From assembly GCA_028714995.1 (NCBI GenBank), contig JAQTLI010000001.1, positions 1-48,062 on the forward strand: a stretch of DNA of 48,062 nt, written 5' to 3'. Below are positions 1 through 7,800 of the stretch, in pieces. How positions within the stretch are numbered: the stretch's first letter is position 1; each line of letters begins with the position of its first letter. The DNA comes from Methylobacter sp. GTDB taxonomy: Bacteria; Pseudomonadota; Gammaproteobacteria; Methylococcales; Methylomonadaceae. Under the pieces are notes generated by a model. It did no database searches, was not told the origin of the DNA, and saw only the letters and a list, made by a program, of their open reading frames with translations. A program made the translations under genes and the position numbers.

Positions 1-637
1 TGCAGGGTTGTGTTGCCAAGTCCCAAATGGTGTTGATACCAAGCTGATTCAGCTTTGCGGTAGTGCGTGAGCTTATGCCCCAAACCTCGTCAACCGGCAC
101 GATCCGCATCAGCTTTTCCCTGCGCACCGTGTCCGACAAGTCCAGTACGCCACCAGTCTGTTTCCATTTTTTGGCGGCAAAAGTCGCCAGTTTAGCGAGT
201 GTTTTAGTCGGCCCCATGCCGACACATACCGGGATACCGGTTGCCCGGACAACTGCTTTTCTGATCCGGTGGCCGTAAGCAACGGGGTCTTGTTGGCAGA
301 CGCCGCTCAAATCCAGAAAAGCTTCGTCGATGGAATTCGCCTCCAGGCTGGAGGCGAATTCTTCCAATATTGACATTACTCTCGACGAAAAATCGCCGTA
401 TAACGGGAAATTAGAGGAAAAAAGCTGGATGTTATGTTGCTTGATCAAGTGCTGAATCTGGAACACCGGCGCACCCATTTTTATCCCTAAGTCTTTAACT
501 TCTTGACTGCGAGCTATGAGAATTCCATTGTTATTGCTGAGTACCGCTACCGGTTTACCGATCAAATCAGGCCGGAACACACGCTCACAAGAAACGTAGA
601 AATTGTCGCTATCGACCAAGGCGAGGAGGGGTTGCAT
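1..637 (-). CDS. umuC: DNA polymerase V catalytic subunit UmuC (partial, 3' end outside window)
   Basis: Error-prone Y-family translesion polymerase of the SOS response. Translating the minus strand from the ATG at 637 gives about 212 residues without a stop, running off the left edge. It begins MQPLLALVDSDNFYVSCERVF, with the Y-family metal-binding Asp near residue 8, and contains LYGDFSSRVM and the catalytic SIDEAFLDL motif, followed by the CVGMGPTKTLAKLA segment typical of UmuC. The start codon overlaps the umuD stop (TAATG), so the two genes are translationally coupled. Identification is firm; only the C-terminal part (little finger and clamp-binding tail) cannot be judged. Confidence 0.95.
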   Translation of the reverse strand, partial: MQPLLALVDSDNFYVSCERVFRPDLIGKPVAVLSNNNGILIARSQEVKDLGIKMGAPVFQIQHLIKQHNIQLFSSNFPLYGDFSSRVMSILEEFASSLEANSIDEAFLDLSGVCQQDPVAYGHRIRKAVVRATGIPVCVGMGPTKTLAKLATFAAKKWKQTGGVLDLSDTVRREKLMRIVPVDEVWGISSRTTAKLNQLGINTIWDLATQPC

Positions 638-1083
638 TACAGCGGATGAATAACGTTGGTGACCACGCCCCAGATCACCATTTCAAGCTCTTCGTGGATG
701 GCAATATCGGGATAGGCCGGATTCTCTGCCTTGAGTTGCCATTGACCGTGATCGCGCTCCAAGCGCTTTACCGTCAGTTCGCCGTTTAATGCGCAAATGA
801 CAATCTTCCCCGGCACCGGCTCAATGGAGCGATCCACTATCAGAATATCGTTGGGATGGATGCCGGCACCGATCATGGATTCACCTTGCGTACGAACGTA
901 GAACGTAGCCGCCGGCTTTTGTACCAGCAGCTCGTTCAAATCCAGGGTTTTCTCGACGTAATCATCGGCAGGCGAGGGGAACCCGGCCGCGACTTTGCCG
1001 CCGAATAAAGGCAAGGGCATCATGCCAGGTAGTGGACGAGGCCATAGCAGAGTAAAAGAAGTCGTGGACATAGCGTTTGGCAT
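637..1083 (-). CDS. umuD: UmuD, autocleaving DNA polymerase V accessory subunit
   Basis: S24-family self-cleaving protein that becomes UmuD' after RecA-stimulated cleavage and then forms polymerase V with UmuC. The 148 residues show an Ala33-Gly34 cleavage site, the catalytic Ser69 in GESMIGAG and the general-base Lys106 in ELTVKRL, i.e. the full Ser-Lys dyad. E. coli UmuD uses Cys-Gly at the cleavage site, so Ala-Gly is a LexA-like variant. A second in-frame ATG four codons downstream (1071) could be the real start. It overlaps umuC by one base and is divergent from lexA, sharing the 1084-1211 control region. Confidence 0.95.
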   Translation of the reverse strand: MPNAMSTTSFTLLWPRPLPGMMPLPLFGGKVAAGFPSPADDYVEKTLDLNELLVQKPAATFYVRTQGESMIGAGIHPNDILIVDRSIEPVPGKIVICALNGELTVKRLERDHGQWQLKAENPAYPDIAIHEELEMVIWGVVTNVIHPL

Positions 1084-1162
1084 TTATGGGAGAAGGGGAG
1101 GGTATAAAAGAATACATTATTTGTTTTCTTTTTGTTCTCTTTTTTTGTTGCATTCTAGTATT

Positions 1163-1184
1163 TTTTTGTTAAGCTTACAAAAAA
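1163..1184. promoter_or_regulatory. Imperfect palindrome in the umuD/lexA divergent promoter region (candidate LexA operator)
   Basis: Around a perfect TAAGCTTA core (1170-1177) the flanking T-rich and A-rich arms also pair, giving 10-base arms with two mismatches. It lies about 28 bases upstream of the preferred lexA start and between two SOS operons, where a LexA operator is expected. It does not match the E. coli CTG-N10-CAG box, so the assignment rests on position and symmetry only. The rest of the region is very T-rich on the plus strand. Confidence 0.35.
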
Positions 1185-1211
1185 TTAATGCGGGGCGAGA
1201 GGCAACAATTA

Positions 1212-1838
1212 ATGGGTATATTAACCAGACGGCAACGGGAAATCTTTAATTTTCTCCGCGATAATCAGGAACGTTTTGCTTGTCCTCCAAGCCTGGATGA
1301 ACTTTGCGCGGCGCTGGGCATGGCCTCGCGGGGGTCGATGTACAAGCACATCATGGCTTTGATTGAAGCGGGTCTGGTGGAGCCCTTTACGGGCAATAAA
1401 CACGGAGGTGTCCGCCTTACTGCTCAAGCACAGCGAGACGATTCTGTTTCTGAACAGGATTTACCCTTTGTCGGATCAATCGCCGCTGGCAAGCCGATTG
1501 AAGCCGTGGAAACAGATAGCTACATGACCGTACCGAATGCGCTGAAAACCGATAAGCCTTGTTATGTATTGCAGGTTAAAGGCGACTCAATGATCGAGGC
1601 CGGTATTTTTGATGGCGATTGGGTGGTTATCGAACAACGTGATTATGCGAGTAACGGGGAGATAGTTGTCGCCTTAATCGAAAACTTCGAAGCAACTCTT
1701 AAATACATTGAGCAAACAGCAGAGCAAGTGTTGCTGATTCCAGCCAATGCCAATATGACAGCGCTGTCATACCGTCCTGAGCAGGTTGAAATTCAGGGTG
1801 TGTTAGTCGGGCAAATGCGCAGTTATCGTTCTCATTAA
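1212..1838 (+). CDS. lexA: LexA repressor of the SOS regulon
   Basis: Transcriptional repressor that self-cleaves on RecA filaments. The N-terminal winged helix-turn-helix is visible (LTRRQREIFNFLRDNQERF, then PPSLDELCAALGMAS), followed by the Ala-Gly cleavage site in SIAAGKPIEA, the catalytic Ser in GDSMIEAGIFDGD and the catalytic Lys in EATLKYIE. The open frame extends upstream to an ATG at 1188 without a ribosome site; the ATG at 1212 is preceded by a GAGAGG-like site and gives MGILTRRQREIF, matching usual LexA N-termini, so 1212 is preferred (208 aa). The recognition helix differs from E. coli LexA, so its operator probably differs too. Confidence 0.93.
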   Translation: MGILTRRQREIFNFLRDNQERFACPPSLDELCAALGMASRGSMYKHIMALIEAGLVEPFTGNKHGGVRLTAQAQRDDSVSEQDLPFVGSIAAGKPIEAVETDSYMTVPNALKTDKPCYVLQVKGDSMIEAGIFDGDWVVIEQRDYASNGEIVVALIENFEATLKYIEQTAEQVLLIPANANMTALSYRPEQVEIQGVLVGQMRSYRSH

Positions 1839-1871
1839 CCATTGTAATTTCAAACCAGGAGAGTCATCATC

Positions 1872-2021
1872 ATGCAAAGAAAAATTCACATGCGGGACCA
1901 GGTTGGCGCTAACAAAATTGAAGCAATTATGAGTCATGATTACGGCAAGTGTTCGATGGAAATGTGGACAGTGAAGTTTGCAGTGGTTGGGGTGTTTCTG
2001 TTGGTGGGGGTGTATTGGTGA
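1872..2021 (+). CDS. Small single-span membrane protein (49 aa), unknown function
   Basis: ATG at 1872 follows a good CAGGAGAG ribosome site. The product starts MQRKIHMRDQVGANKIEAIM and ends in one hydrophobic segment (FAVVGVFLLVGVYW) directly before the stop, so it is a likely tail-anchored peptide with a charged cytoplasmic head. It sits 33 bases after lexA and 21 bases before the YedK-like gene, so the three probably share an SOS-controlled transcript. No family was recognised. The gene is too short for standard length cut-offs; the support comes from the ribosome site, spacing and the clean hydrophobic end. Confidence 0.6.
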   Translation: MQRKIHMRDQVGANKIEAIMSHDYGKCSMEMWTVKFAVVGVFLLVGVYW

Positions 2022-2042
2022 TGAGTCAGATCATGAGTTCTT

Positions 2043-2711
2043 ATGTGTGGCCGCTTCGCGCTTTATAGCGATCCTTTTACCTTAGCCCGGCGTTTTGAGG
2101 CCGAAGCGCTTCCAGAGCTGCGGCCGCACTATAACATAGCGCCGACGCAAAGCATTCCCATTGTGCGGGAGGAAGAAGGAAAAAGGCGCTTTGCGTTGGC
2201 TCGCTGGGGCCTGATTCCGCATTGGGCGAAGGATATAAAGATCGGTTACAGCACCATCAATGCCAGAGCCGAGACTGTGGCCGATAAGCCGGCGTTCCGC
2301 AATGCCTTTCGGCACCGGCGCTGCCTGATTCCGGCAGATACTTTTTACGAATGGCAGGCCATAGCGGGTTCAAAGGTTAAGCAACCCTGGCTTATCGCGC
2401 TGCGGGACCGCGAGCCGATGGCGTTTGCCGGATTATGGGAGCGGTGGCGGAGCCCCGAAGGCGAAGAATTGGAATCCTGTTCCATCATCGTGACGGATGC
2501 AAATGAGATCATACGGCCAATCCATGAAAGAATGCCGACTATTCTTGCACCCGAGGATTGGGATGCTTGGCTTGAAACGGACGCCAAGGATGCGGGAAGT
2601 TTGCAAAGCTTGCTGAAACCTTATCCCGCAGAAGATATGACGGCCTGGCCGGTCAGTACGAAGGTCAATAGTCCGAGGAATGATTCGGTGGAATGTATGG
2701 AGCAGCTTTAA
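2043..2711 (+). CDS. yedK: SOS response-associated peptidase, YedK/HMCES (SRAP) family
   Basis: SRAP proteins crosslink to abasic sites in single-stranded DNA through a thiazolidine formed by the mature N-terminal cysteine and so shield the lesion. The start at 2043 is fixed by this: it places Cys at residue 2 (MCGRFALYSDPF). The other active-site residues are in place: Asn73 in STINARAET, Glu103 in FYEW and His161 in IHERMP, plus the family motifs HYNIAPTQ and RWGLIPHWA. Length of 222 aa is normal. Its position right after lexA fits DNA-damage induction. Confidence 0.93.
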   Translation: MCGRFALYSDPFTLARRFEAEALPELRPHYNIAPTQSIPIVREEEGKRRFALARWGLIPHWAKDIKIGYSTINARAETVADKPAFRNAFRHRRCLIPADTFYEWQAIAGSKVKQPWLIALRDREPMAFAGLWERWRSPEGEELESCSIIVTDANEIIRPIHERMPTILAPEDWDAWLETDAKDAGSLQSLLKPYPAEDMTAWPVSTKVNSPRNDSVECMEQL

Positions 2712-3277
2712 AAAATTAGCTTTCGATCCAGCATATCCCACAGATACAAAGTCAGGTAAGAACAGTACGGTGCTGCATTTACTTGTAAAAAAGTCTCTAA
2801 TTTTTCACACAGCCTTGGTCGGAAGCACTCGAGCAATATTTTTACCGTGCTTTACATATCGCCCGATTTATTTCTTTGGGTAGTCTAATTTTCACGGTAC
2901 GCGAGCCCAATAACATAAACACCGCATAGTAAATTTTGAGGCTCTTTACGGGCAAATTTTCAAGGTTGTTAAACTGGCAGGCACACAGATTTGTTCGACA
3001 AGTAATTTTAGCCGCTAAAATTTTTTGTTTCGCCTTTGGGCGTTATGTTAAATGCACGCTAAAAATAGCGTTAGTGTCACCGTCAGCCAACGACCCATTG
3101 CAGGCAGTCAAGCCAGATTCTCAAATGGCAGCATACACATGGACAGCGGACAGTAAACTCTAGTTAATCAACTGGCACTATCAGTCATTGTGGACGGTGC
3201 CTTATCGCTTTTTCCAAAGTTTTGGTGCTTTGGATGTCACTGTTAACGGCAAAATCAGTATAATTATTTTCAATATT
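2712..3277. other. Gene-free stretch between the SOS cassette and the resolvase element
   Basis: No convincing gene. Two structures stand out. At 3004-3022 a perfect hairpin (9-base arms AATTTTAGC / GCTAAAATT around one C) is followed by a T-run and may be a weak terminator. At 2911-2918 and 3043-3050 the inverted words TAACATAA and TTATGTTA bracket about 140 bases and the right one is embedded in CGCCTTTGGGCGTTATGTTA, which has some resemblance to an integron attC end; see findings. Short frames here show no ribosome sites or protein-like composition. Confidence 0.5.
3004..3030 (+). terminator. Low-GC hairpin plus T-run, possible terminator
   Basis: Perfect 9-base arms with a one-base loop, followed on the plus strand by TTTTTTGTTT. 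The stem is AT-rich and lies about 290 bases beyond the YedK-like gene, so termination strength is doubtful. Confidence 0.3.
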
Positions 3278-3315
3278 GGGGTCTGCTCACGAAACGGAAA
3301 AAATCGTACGCTAAG
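3278..3315 (+). repeat. Tn3-family-like terminal repeat, left orientation
   Basis: 38 bases, GGGG at the outer end and GTACGCTAAG at the inner end. Its internal 22 bases (3290-3311) recur with one mismatch at 20758-20779, and its inner half recurs at 24673-24698 and 27464-27489, always in the same orientation. Confidence 0.7.
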
Positions 3316-3319
3316 CTAA

Positions 3320-3343
3320 TTGCACAAACGAACGTTTGTGCAA
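3320..3343. repeat. Perfect 24-base palindrome upstream of the resolvase (candidate res subsite)
   Basis: Arms TTGCACAAACG (3320-3330) and CGTTTGTGCAA (3333-3343) around AA. It lies just inside the left terminal repeat and about 90 bases before the resolvase start, the place where Tn3-family resolvases bind their res site and repress their own gene. Confidence 0.5.
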
Positions 3344-3431
3344 CGATCACGGGACCTCCGTCCAATAAGGCATTGCGGCTTGCATAAATATATTGCATAA
3401 TGATATTTATTTGCAACAGGTTTCTGCAACA

Positions 3432-3992
3432 ATGCTGATCGGTTACGCGCGTGTTTCGACCCAAGACCAAGATACCGATGCACAAATTGCTGCATTAAAA
3501 ACTTCCGGGTGCGAATTGATCTTCCAGGAAAAAGCCTCGGGTGGCCGTTGGGACAGGCCTGAGTTGCATCGTTTGTTAGGGCAATTGCGTAAAGGTGATG
3601 TGTTGATGGTCTGGAAACTCGACCGTCTGTCACGTTCTTTAAAAGATGTGTTGCACCTGATGGAGAAAGTTGAACAAGCCGGTGCCGGTTTTCGTAGCCT
3701 AACCGAAGTGATTGATACTACTTCGCCTAGTGGCCGAATGATGATGCAAATGGTAGGAACTTTTGCAGAGTTCGAGCGTGCGATGCTGCGTGAGCGCACA
3801 CAAAATGGTCTTGATGCGGCACGAAAGCAAGGCCGAGTCGGTGGTCGCCGCCCAAAACTCAAGAAGCATCAGCAAGATGAAATCATTAATCTGGTCAACT
3901 CTGGGCAGAAAAACGCAGCGGATGCTGCCAGATTATTTAATGTCCATCCTGCTACCGTATCGCGTATTCTCCAACGCGATAAAATTCCTTAA
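3432..3992 (+). CDS. Serine recombinase, Tn3 resolvase/DNA invertase family
   Basis: Catalyses site-specific recombination through a covalent phosphoserine. The N-terminal domain contains the nucleophile Ser9 in GYARVSTQDQ, then the arginine-rich active-site segment VWKLDRLSRS and the long E-helix region FAEFERAMLRERT; the C-terminal end (GRRPKLKKHQQDEII... AARLFNVHPATVSRIL) is a helix-turn-helix. The open frame begins at 3393, but ATG 3432 gives the usual MLIGYARVST start and 186 aa. It fills the element 3278-4025 and has no transposase partner. Resolvase versus invertase cannot be decided from sequence alone. Confidence 0.9.
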   Translation: MLIGYARVSTQDQDTDAQIAALKTSGCELIFQEKASGGRWDRPELHRLLGQLRKGDVLMVWKLDRLSRSLKDVLHLMEKVEQAGAGFRSLTEVIDTTSPSGRMMMQMVGTFAEFERAMLRERTQNGLDAARKQGRVGGRRPKLKKHQQDEIINLVNSGQKNAADAARLFNVHPATVSRILQRDKIP

Positions 3993-4025
3993 CCGGGTTT
4001 TACGTTCCATTGCTCCCTAAACCCC
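3988..4025 (-). repeat. Tn3-family-like terminal repeat, right orientation
   Basis: On the minus strand it reads GGGGTTTAGGGAGCAATGGA and continues ACGTAAAACCCGGTTAAG. It closely resembles the repeat at 12685-12722, which faces the other way, so the RHS region lies between two outward-facing copies of the same end type. Confidence 0.65.
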
Positions 4026-4048
4026 TACCTGCAGACAAGCGATAGTCA

Positions 4049-4375
4049 TCACCCAATTACAACTTGTTTCTCGCATTCCCCCAAAACAGTGATTGTGACG
4101 ACGACATTTAACGGTGAGTCCCAGTCCACATGAAGGTAGAATTCCACACCTCCAGCTTCTCCGCCTGGGTCGCCATGGGGACCGATGTTGGTCACATAAA
4201 TATTGGCTTCGCCAAGATTAGGCCTTCCCGGCAATGGCTCGGAGGGATCATGACCAGGCCCCCATTCTGCAGCCGTGATCAACACGGCTGATGTCCGCGA
4301 GATAGGCGGCCAGTTAAAGTTGGCCCGGATCCTGCCCTGCATTTGTCTGTAGACTACTCGTATCGACTCACTCAT
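4049..4375 (-). CDS. Hypothetical protein (108 aa), possible RHS-toxin immunity protein
   Basis: ATG at 4375 (MSESIRVVYRQMQGRI) is preceded by an ideal AAGGAG site seven bases upstream, so the longer frame to 4414 is rejected. The product has no signal peptide or membrane segment; its second half alternates hydrophobic and polar residues (VEFYLHVDWDS, NVVVTITVLG) as in a beta-sandwich. It lies downstream of the RHS gene on the same strand, where polymorphic toxin loci keep immunity genes, but about 450 bases away with a broken frame between. No family was recognised; the immunity role is inferred from position only. Confidence 0.6.
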   Translation of the reverse strand: MSESIRVVYRQMQGRIRANFNWPPISRTSAVLITAAEWGPGHDPSEPLPGRPNLGEANIYVTNIGPHGDPGGEAGGVEFYLHVDWDSPLNVVVTITVLGECEKQVVIG

Positions 4376-4399
4376 TGGTAGCTCCTTAACTTGTGTGGT

Positions 4400-4423
4400 G
4401 TTGCACTGTTGCACTGTTGCATT
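4400..4423 (+). repeat. Three 8-base tandem repeats (GTTGCACT type)
   Basis: GTTGCACT, GTTGCACT, GTTGCATT in a row, just upstream of the 4049-4375 gene. Such a short array can vary in copy number by slippage and could alter spacing in the leader. Confidence 0.6.
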
Positions 4424-4551
4424 GTTCCCGGACTAGCACACTTTCCGGGACGGATCAAAGGTTTTCTCTACCTCTGCTGGAACACGCGTTTTGCTTGTTA
4501 AAAATACTTTCGGCTTCCTTTAGAGCCTGTTTTTGAGATACGGTTTCATTA

Positions 4552-4777
4552 TTAGCTGTCTGTTTCTGGCCCAAAATAATCTCGGGGTATCGATGGCGCG
4601 GAGGGCGCAGTAGTCTCATCGATGATGACTTCCTCTGCCCCAAGTACTTCGCTAGGTTCAAATCAACCAGCTAATATGGTCTAAGATGCGTGCGTCGCCA
4701 CTTTTCCCGCCTACACCTGTCTTCGAGTACCCGTACTAGAAATCGCACAAACCTAAATACGTCGCGAAATCAGCCAT
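4552..4777 (-). pseudogene. Broken small gene directly after the RHS toxin (candidate decayed immunity gene)
   Basis: Forty-five bases after the RHS stop, an AGGAAAAAG ribosome site precedes ATG 4777. The frame reads MADFATYLGLCDF, stops (TAG), continues YGYSKTGVGGKSGDARILDH to a second stop, and after a one-base shift continues EPSEVLGAEEVIIDETTAPS until a stop at 4552. All three pieces look protein-like and lie in order. Position suggests the cognate immunity gene, now inactivated. The reconstruction is by eye and could be chance. Confidence 0.35.
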
Positions 4778-4821
4778 CTTTTTCCTGACCTGCCCGTGGG
4801 GGCAGGTACGCTGCACAACAG

Positions 4822-7800
4822 TCAGCGTGCTCCGGGAAGGATGGTAAACACTTTTTCGCCCTCGATAGCTTCTATCGCTAACCCGTAAAACTCGGGAAGT
4901 CGAAATGCACAACGTGGACAAATGCCAATTGTGGTCACCCCGCGAAGCGGAGTATATCCCAATTCTAAAGCTCTTGTGAGGACCGTTTCCTCCGCATGAG
5001 CACCATATAACTTGACTGGCACTAGACCTCTTGCTGAAGCATAGATCCGTTGCAATGGTGATAAATCTTGAACACCGCCCGCAACGAGTCGTATTCCCTC
5101 CGTAGTTTCGAGGACGGCTATCGTTTGCTTAAAGCCTCCGCTGCCGACTGAACTGACGGCGTGTGCCAGTTCTTCTGAGCTTGCGGTGGAGGAGAGAATT
5201 CTGGCTAAGCCTCCGGGGACAATTTTGAGCTCTCCCACCACAGGAATTACGGCGAGTATCGCGCTGCCAGCCGCTATGCTTTTGCTTGTGGTCGAGGCTT
5301 TCTTATCAAACACTGTTAATACGTCTTTCACAAAATTCCGATTAACATGCAGCGGATCCACCAGATCACGAGCCGTATCAAGAGCAGCCTTCTTAAGGTT
5401 CTGCCCAAGGCCTGTAAGGGCATGGCTCGCCACAGAAGGCTCATCAGAGGATCCGGATGCTGAAACATCGCCGCGTTTAGGCGCAAAATCTTGTGGCACC
5501 GATGGTATCGGAGTTGTCGGTTCCCGCGGTATACACTCTGTGCCAAGGCAGCCATTGCCCCCGGCCTGTTGTAACGTTTCGTTCCATGCTGCCTGTTCTT
5601 CGGGAGTCCTTGGGGGAGCGTCGTAAACGTCACTATCTAATCCCATGGGGTCAATAGAGCTAAACACCCGCCCACCAACATACGCATAAGGATTCAGATC
5701 ACTCCCAAACCCATGAATGGTCAATGGATCGGCGCTCATGAACCGTCCCAGGTGCGGCTGGTAATACCTGGCCCCAAAGTAGTACGCCCCGACTTCGATA
5801 TCCTCCTCCTTGCCAGTGAACTTGTACGGTTCTCGGAAAGCCTTCCCCTTCGAGGGCCGATAGTCGCTTTCGACAGCGCCGTACGGCAGATAAGTCGTGC
5901 GTTCGACGAGTTCGCTGTTCGCATGATTGATAACGACAGAACTTGAACCGAGGTGATCGCCCATGTTCAGGTGCATCGTGATCAGTGAAGCGGGAGCCTG
6001 GTGAGGGAATTGATTCTCGGTATCCCAAAAGACATGAGCCATCCCTCCTAGGTAAGCATGCAGATTATCGGGTTTTACTTCGTAGTTTTCATCAGTTGAG
6101 TCAAACGAAGCCTGCTCGACCCTTAGCGTGTCGAATACCTCAAGCGTGTGCCGGGTTACGTCAGTTGCGTCGACCACGCTTTTGCGAACCCGCGCGCCTT
6201 GCGAATAGGCATAGGTTAAATCCCAGCTCGGCTTTTCAGCGGGTAGAGCATCTGGTGAAGCTTGGGGCGGCAGTGCGCTCCCATCGAAGTCCCAACGTCG
6301 AGCACGGGCAAGCTGTCCAACTTCGTCCCAGTCATAGGCAAACCATTGTGCGCATTGGTCGGCGGCACCGGTTGGACAGTTACCAGGGCGTGTGAGTTTG
6401 AGATCGGACAGATTACCCGCCTCATCGTAGCGTACCTGTAGACCTTCGCCTGATTGTAACTGATTCGGCCCATTCACTGGTGTGCCATAGCCAAGATTAG
6501 GGCCCAGTGACCGGTCGTAGAGTACCTTGAGATCGTCCGAGGATGCGGTGAGGTTCCCTAGGCCATCGTAATCGAAGGTTTGTTGTGTCACCCGTGTTGG
6601 TAGCGATCGCAACGGTACCGGATGGCGGTCGCCTGTATTAATCTCGGACTCAAACGGGGAGCGCCACGGAGCTATCCCACCCGGAACTTTGTAAGTATTG
6701 TCAATACGGGTCAAACGATAGAGATCGTCGTATTCCATCTTGCGTTTCTGCACGGGTGCTGCTTCTGGCGGTAATGGATTCGATGTAATGCTGCTTATTA
6801 AAACTTTGCTTATATCTTCAATGACCTGAGGGTTACCGACCTCGTCGTACGCTGAAAAGCGGTAATCGAAGTAGGTGAGTGCGGATAACCATAGCGGTGG
6901 ATACGACTTGGTATTGGTGAGGTCGTATCGTGTGAGCCGCCGTCTGCCATCATACTCTAGCTTCGCTCGCGTCCCGTAGTAATCACCATAGGTGATGCTG
7001 TTGGGCGCGCCGTCGGGATCATACACTATTTTCTCGACGAGGGAACCGTAGGAACTGTAGATACTGAGCGGCAGTCCATGAGGGGAGTATGTGTAACGCT
7101 CTTCACTAGTTCCGTTCATGAGCAATTCAGCAACATCCACTCCGGTTGTCCGACGCTCGAGCCGGTCGCCAAGGTCGAAGTCCATTCGCGAAGTGAACCA
7201 GTGTGGTGCATACGGCGAGCTATTGCCCGAGGCATCCGGCTTTGCAACTTGTCGAGAGATCCGGCGAACCCGGCCGCGTGCGTCATAATTGAAGCGTGTG
7301 TGGCTGCCGCGATCGCTTACGGCGACGAGATTACCCAGGGCAAATTTCGGGTCGTCTGTGAAACCCGGCTCGGGGCTGACCTGGTCAGCCTCATATGTAT
7401 CGTAGCGGTAAAAGGTTTCAAGACCCTCGCCCGTCGCCAGGTTTGGAGAAGTGTATGCCGGTTGTGAGGCGAGACACGGGGAGTAATCCTCACCGATCAG
7501 ACGATTGAGTCCGTCGTAATGGAAGTTTTCACCGCAGCCGCGCGCATCGCTTGTGCCGAGCAATCTCCCGGCGTCATCCCACGCATAGCGCCAATTGTTG
7601 CCGGTGTTGGGTTCCTTGTTAACTATCAGTCGCCCGAGACTATCGTATTCCATTGTGCGCTTATAGGTATTGCCTGCGTGTATACGTGTAATGGCGCCCG
7701 GCTCGCCCGTAGGTTTGTATTCAACGGTGGTAACGATATTATCAGCGATTGGATTTCCAATGTGCTGAACGGCTCTTTTGCTGCGTCCGTGTCCATCGAA

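Larger units (their letters stand above)
3278..4025. mobile_element. Small Tn3-family-like unit carrying only a resolvase (TIME-like)
   Basis: A 748-base unit starts GGGGTCTGCTCACGAAACGG at 3278 (38-base end to 3315, finishing GTACGCTAAG) and ends with the complement of GGGGTTTAGGGAGCAATGGA (38-base end 3988-4025). Both ends have the Tn3-family shape (GGGG outside, AACGGAAAA-like core, TAAG inside), but they match each other at only about 17 of 38 positions, so they come from different Tn3 lineages. Between them are a palindrome and a serine resolvase whose stop codon lies inside the right end. No tnpA is present and the flanking five bases do not form a target duplication. Tn3-derived miniature elements (TIMEs) are a known class. 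Confidence 0.6.

Noticed and set aside
2936..3163. 75-aa plus-strand open frame
   Set aside because: No ribosome site, odd composition, and overlaps the hairpin at 3004-3022.
4400..4423. Short tandem repeats considered as a CRISPR array
   Set aside because: Units are only 8 bases and contiguous, without spacers; no cas genes in the window.
4455..4661. 68-aa minus-strand open frame with TTG start
   Set aside because: No ribosome site and overlaps the better reading of a broken gene at 4552-4777.
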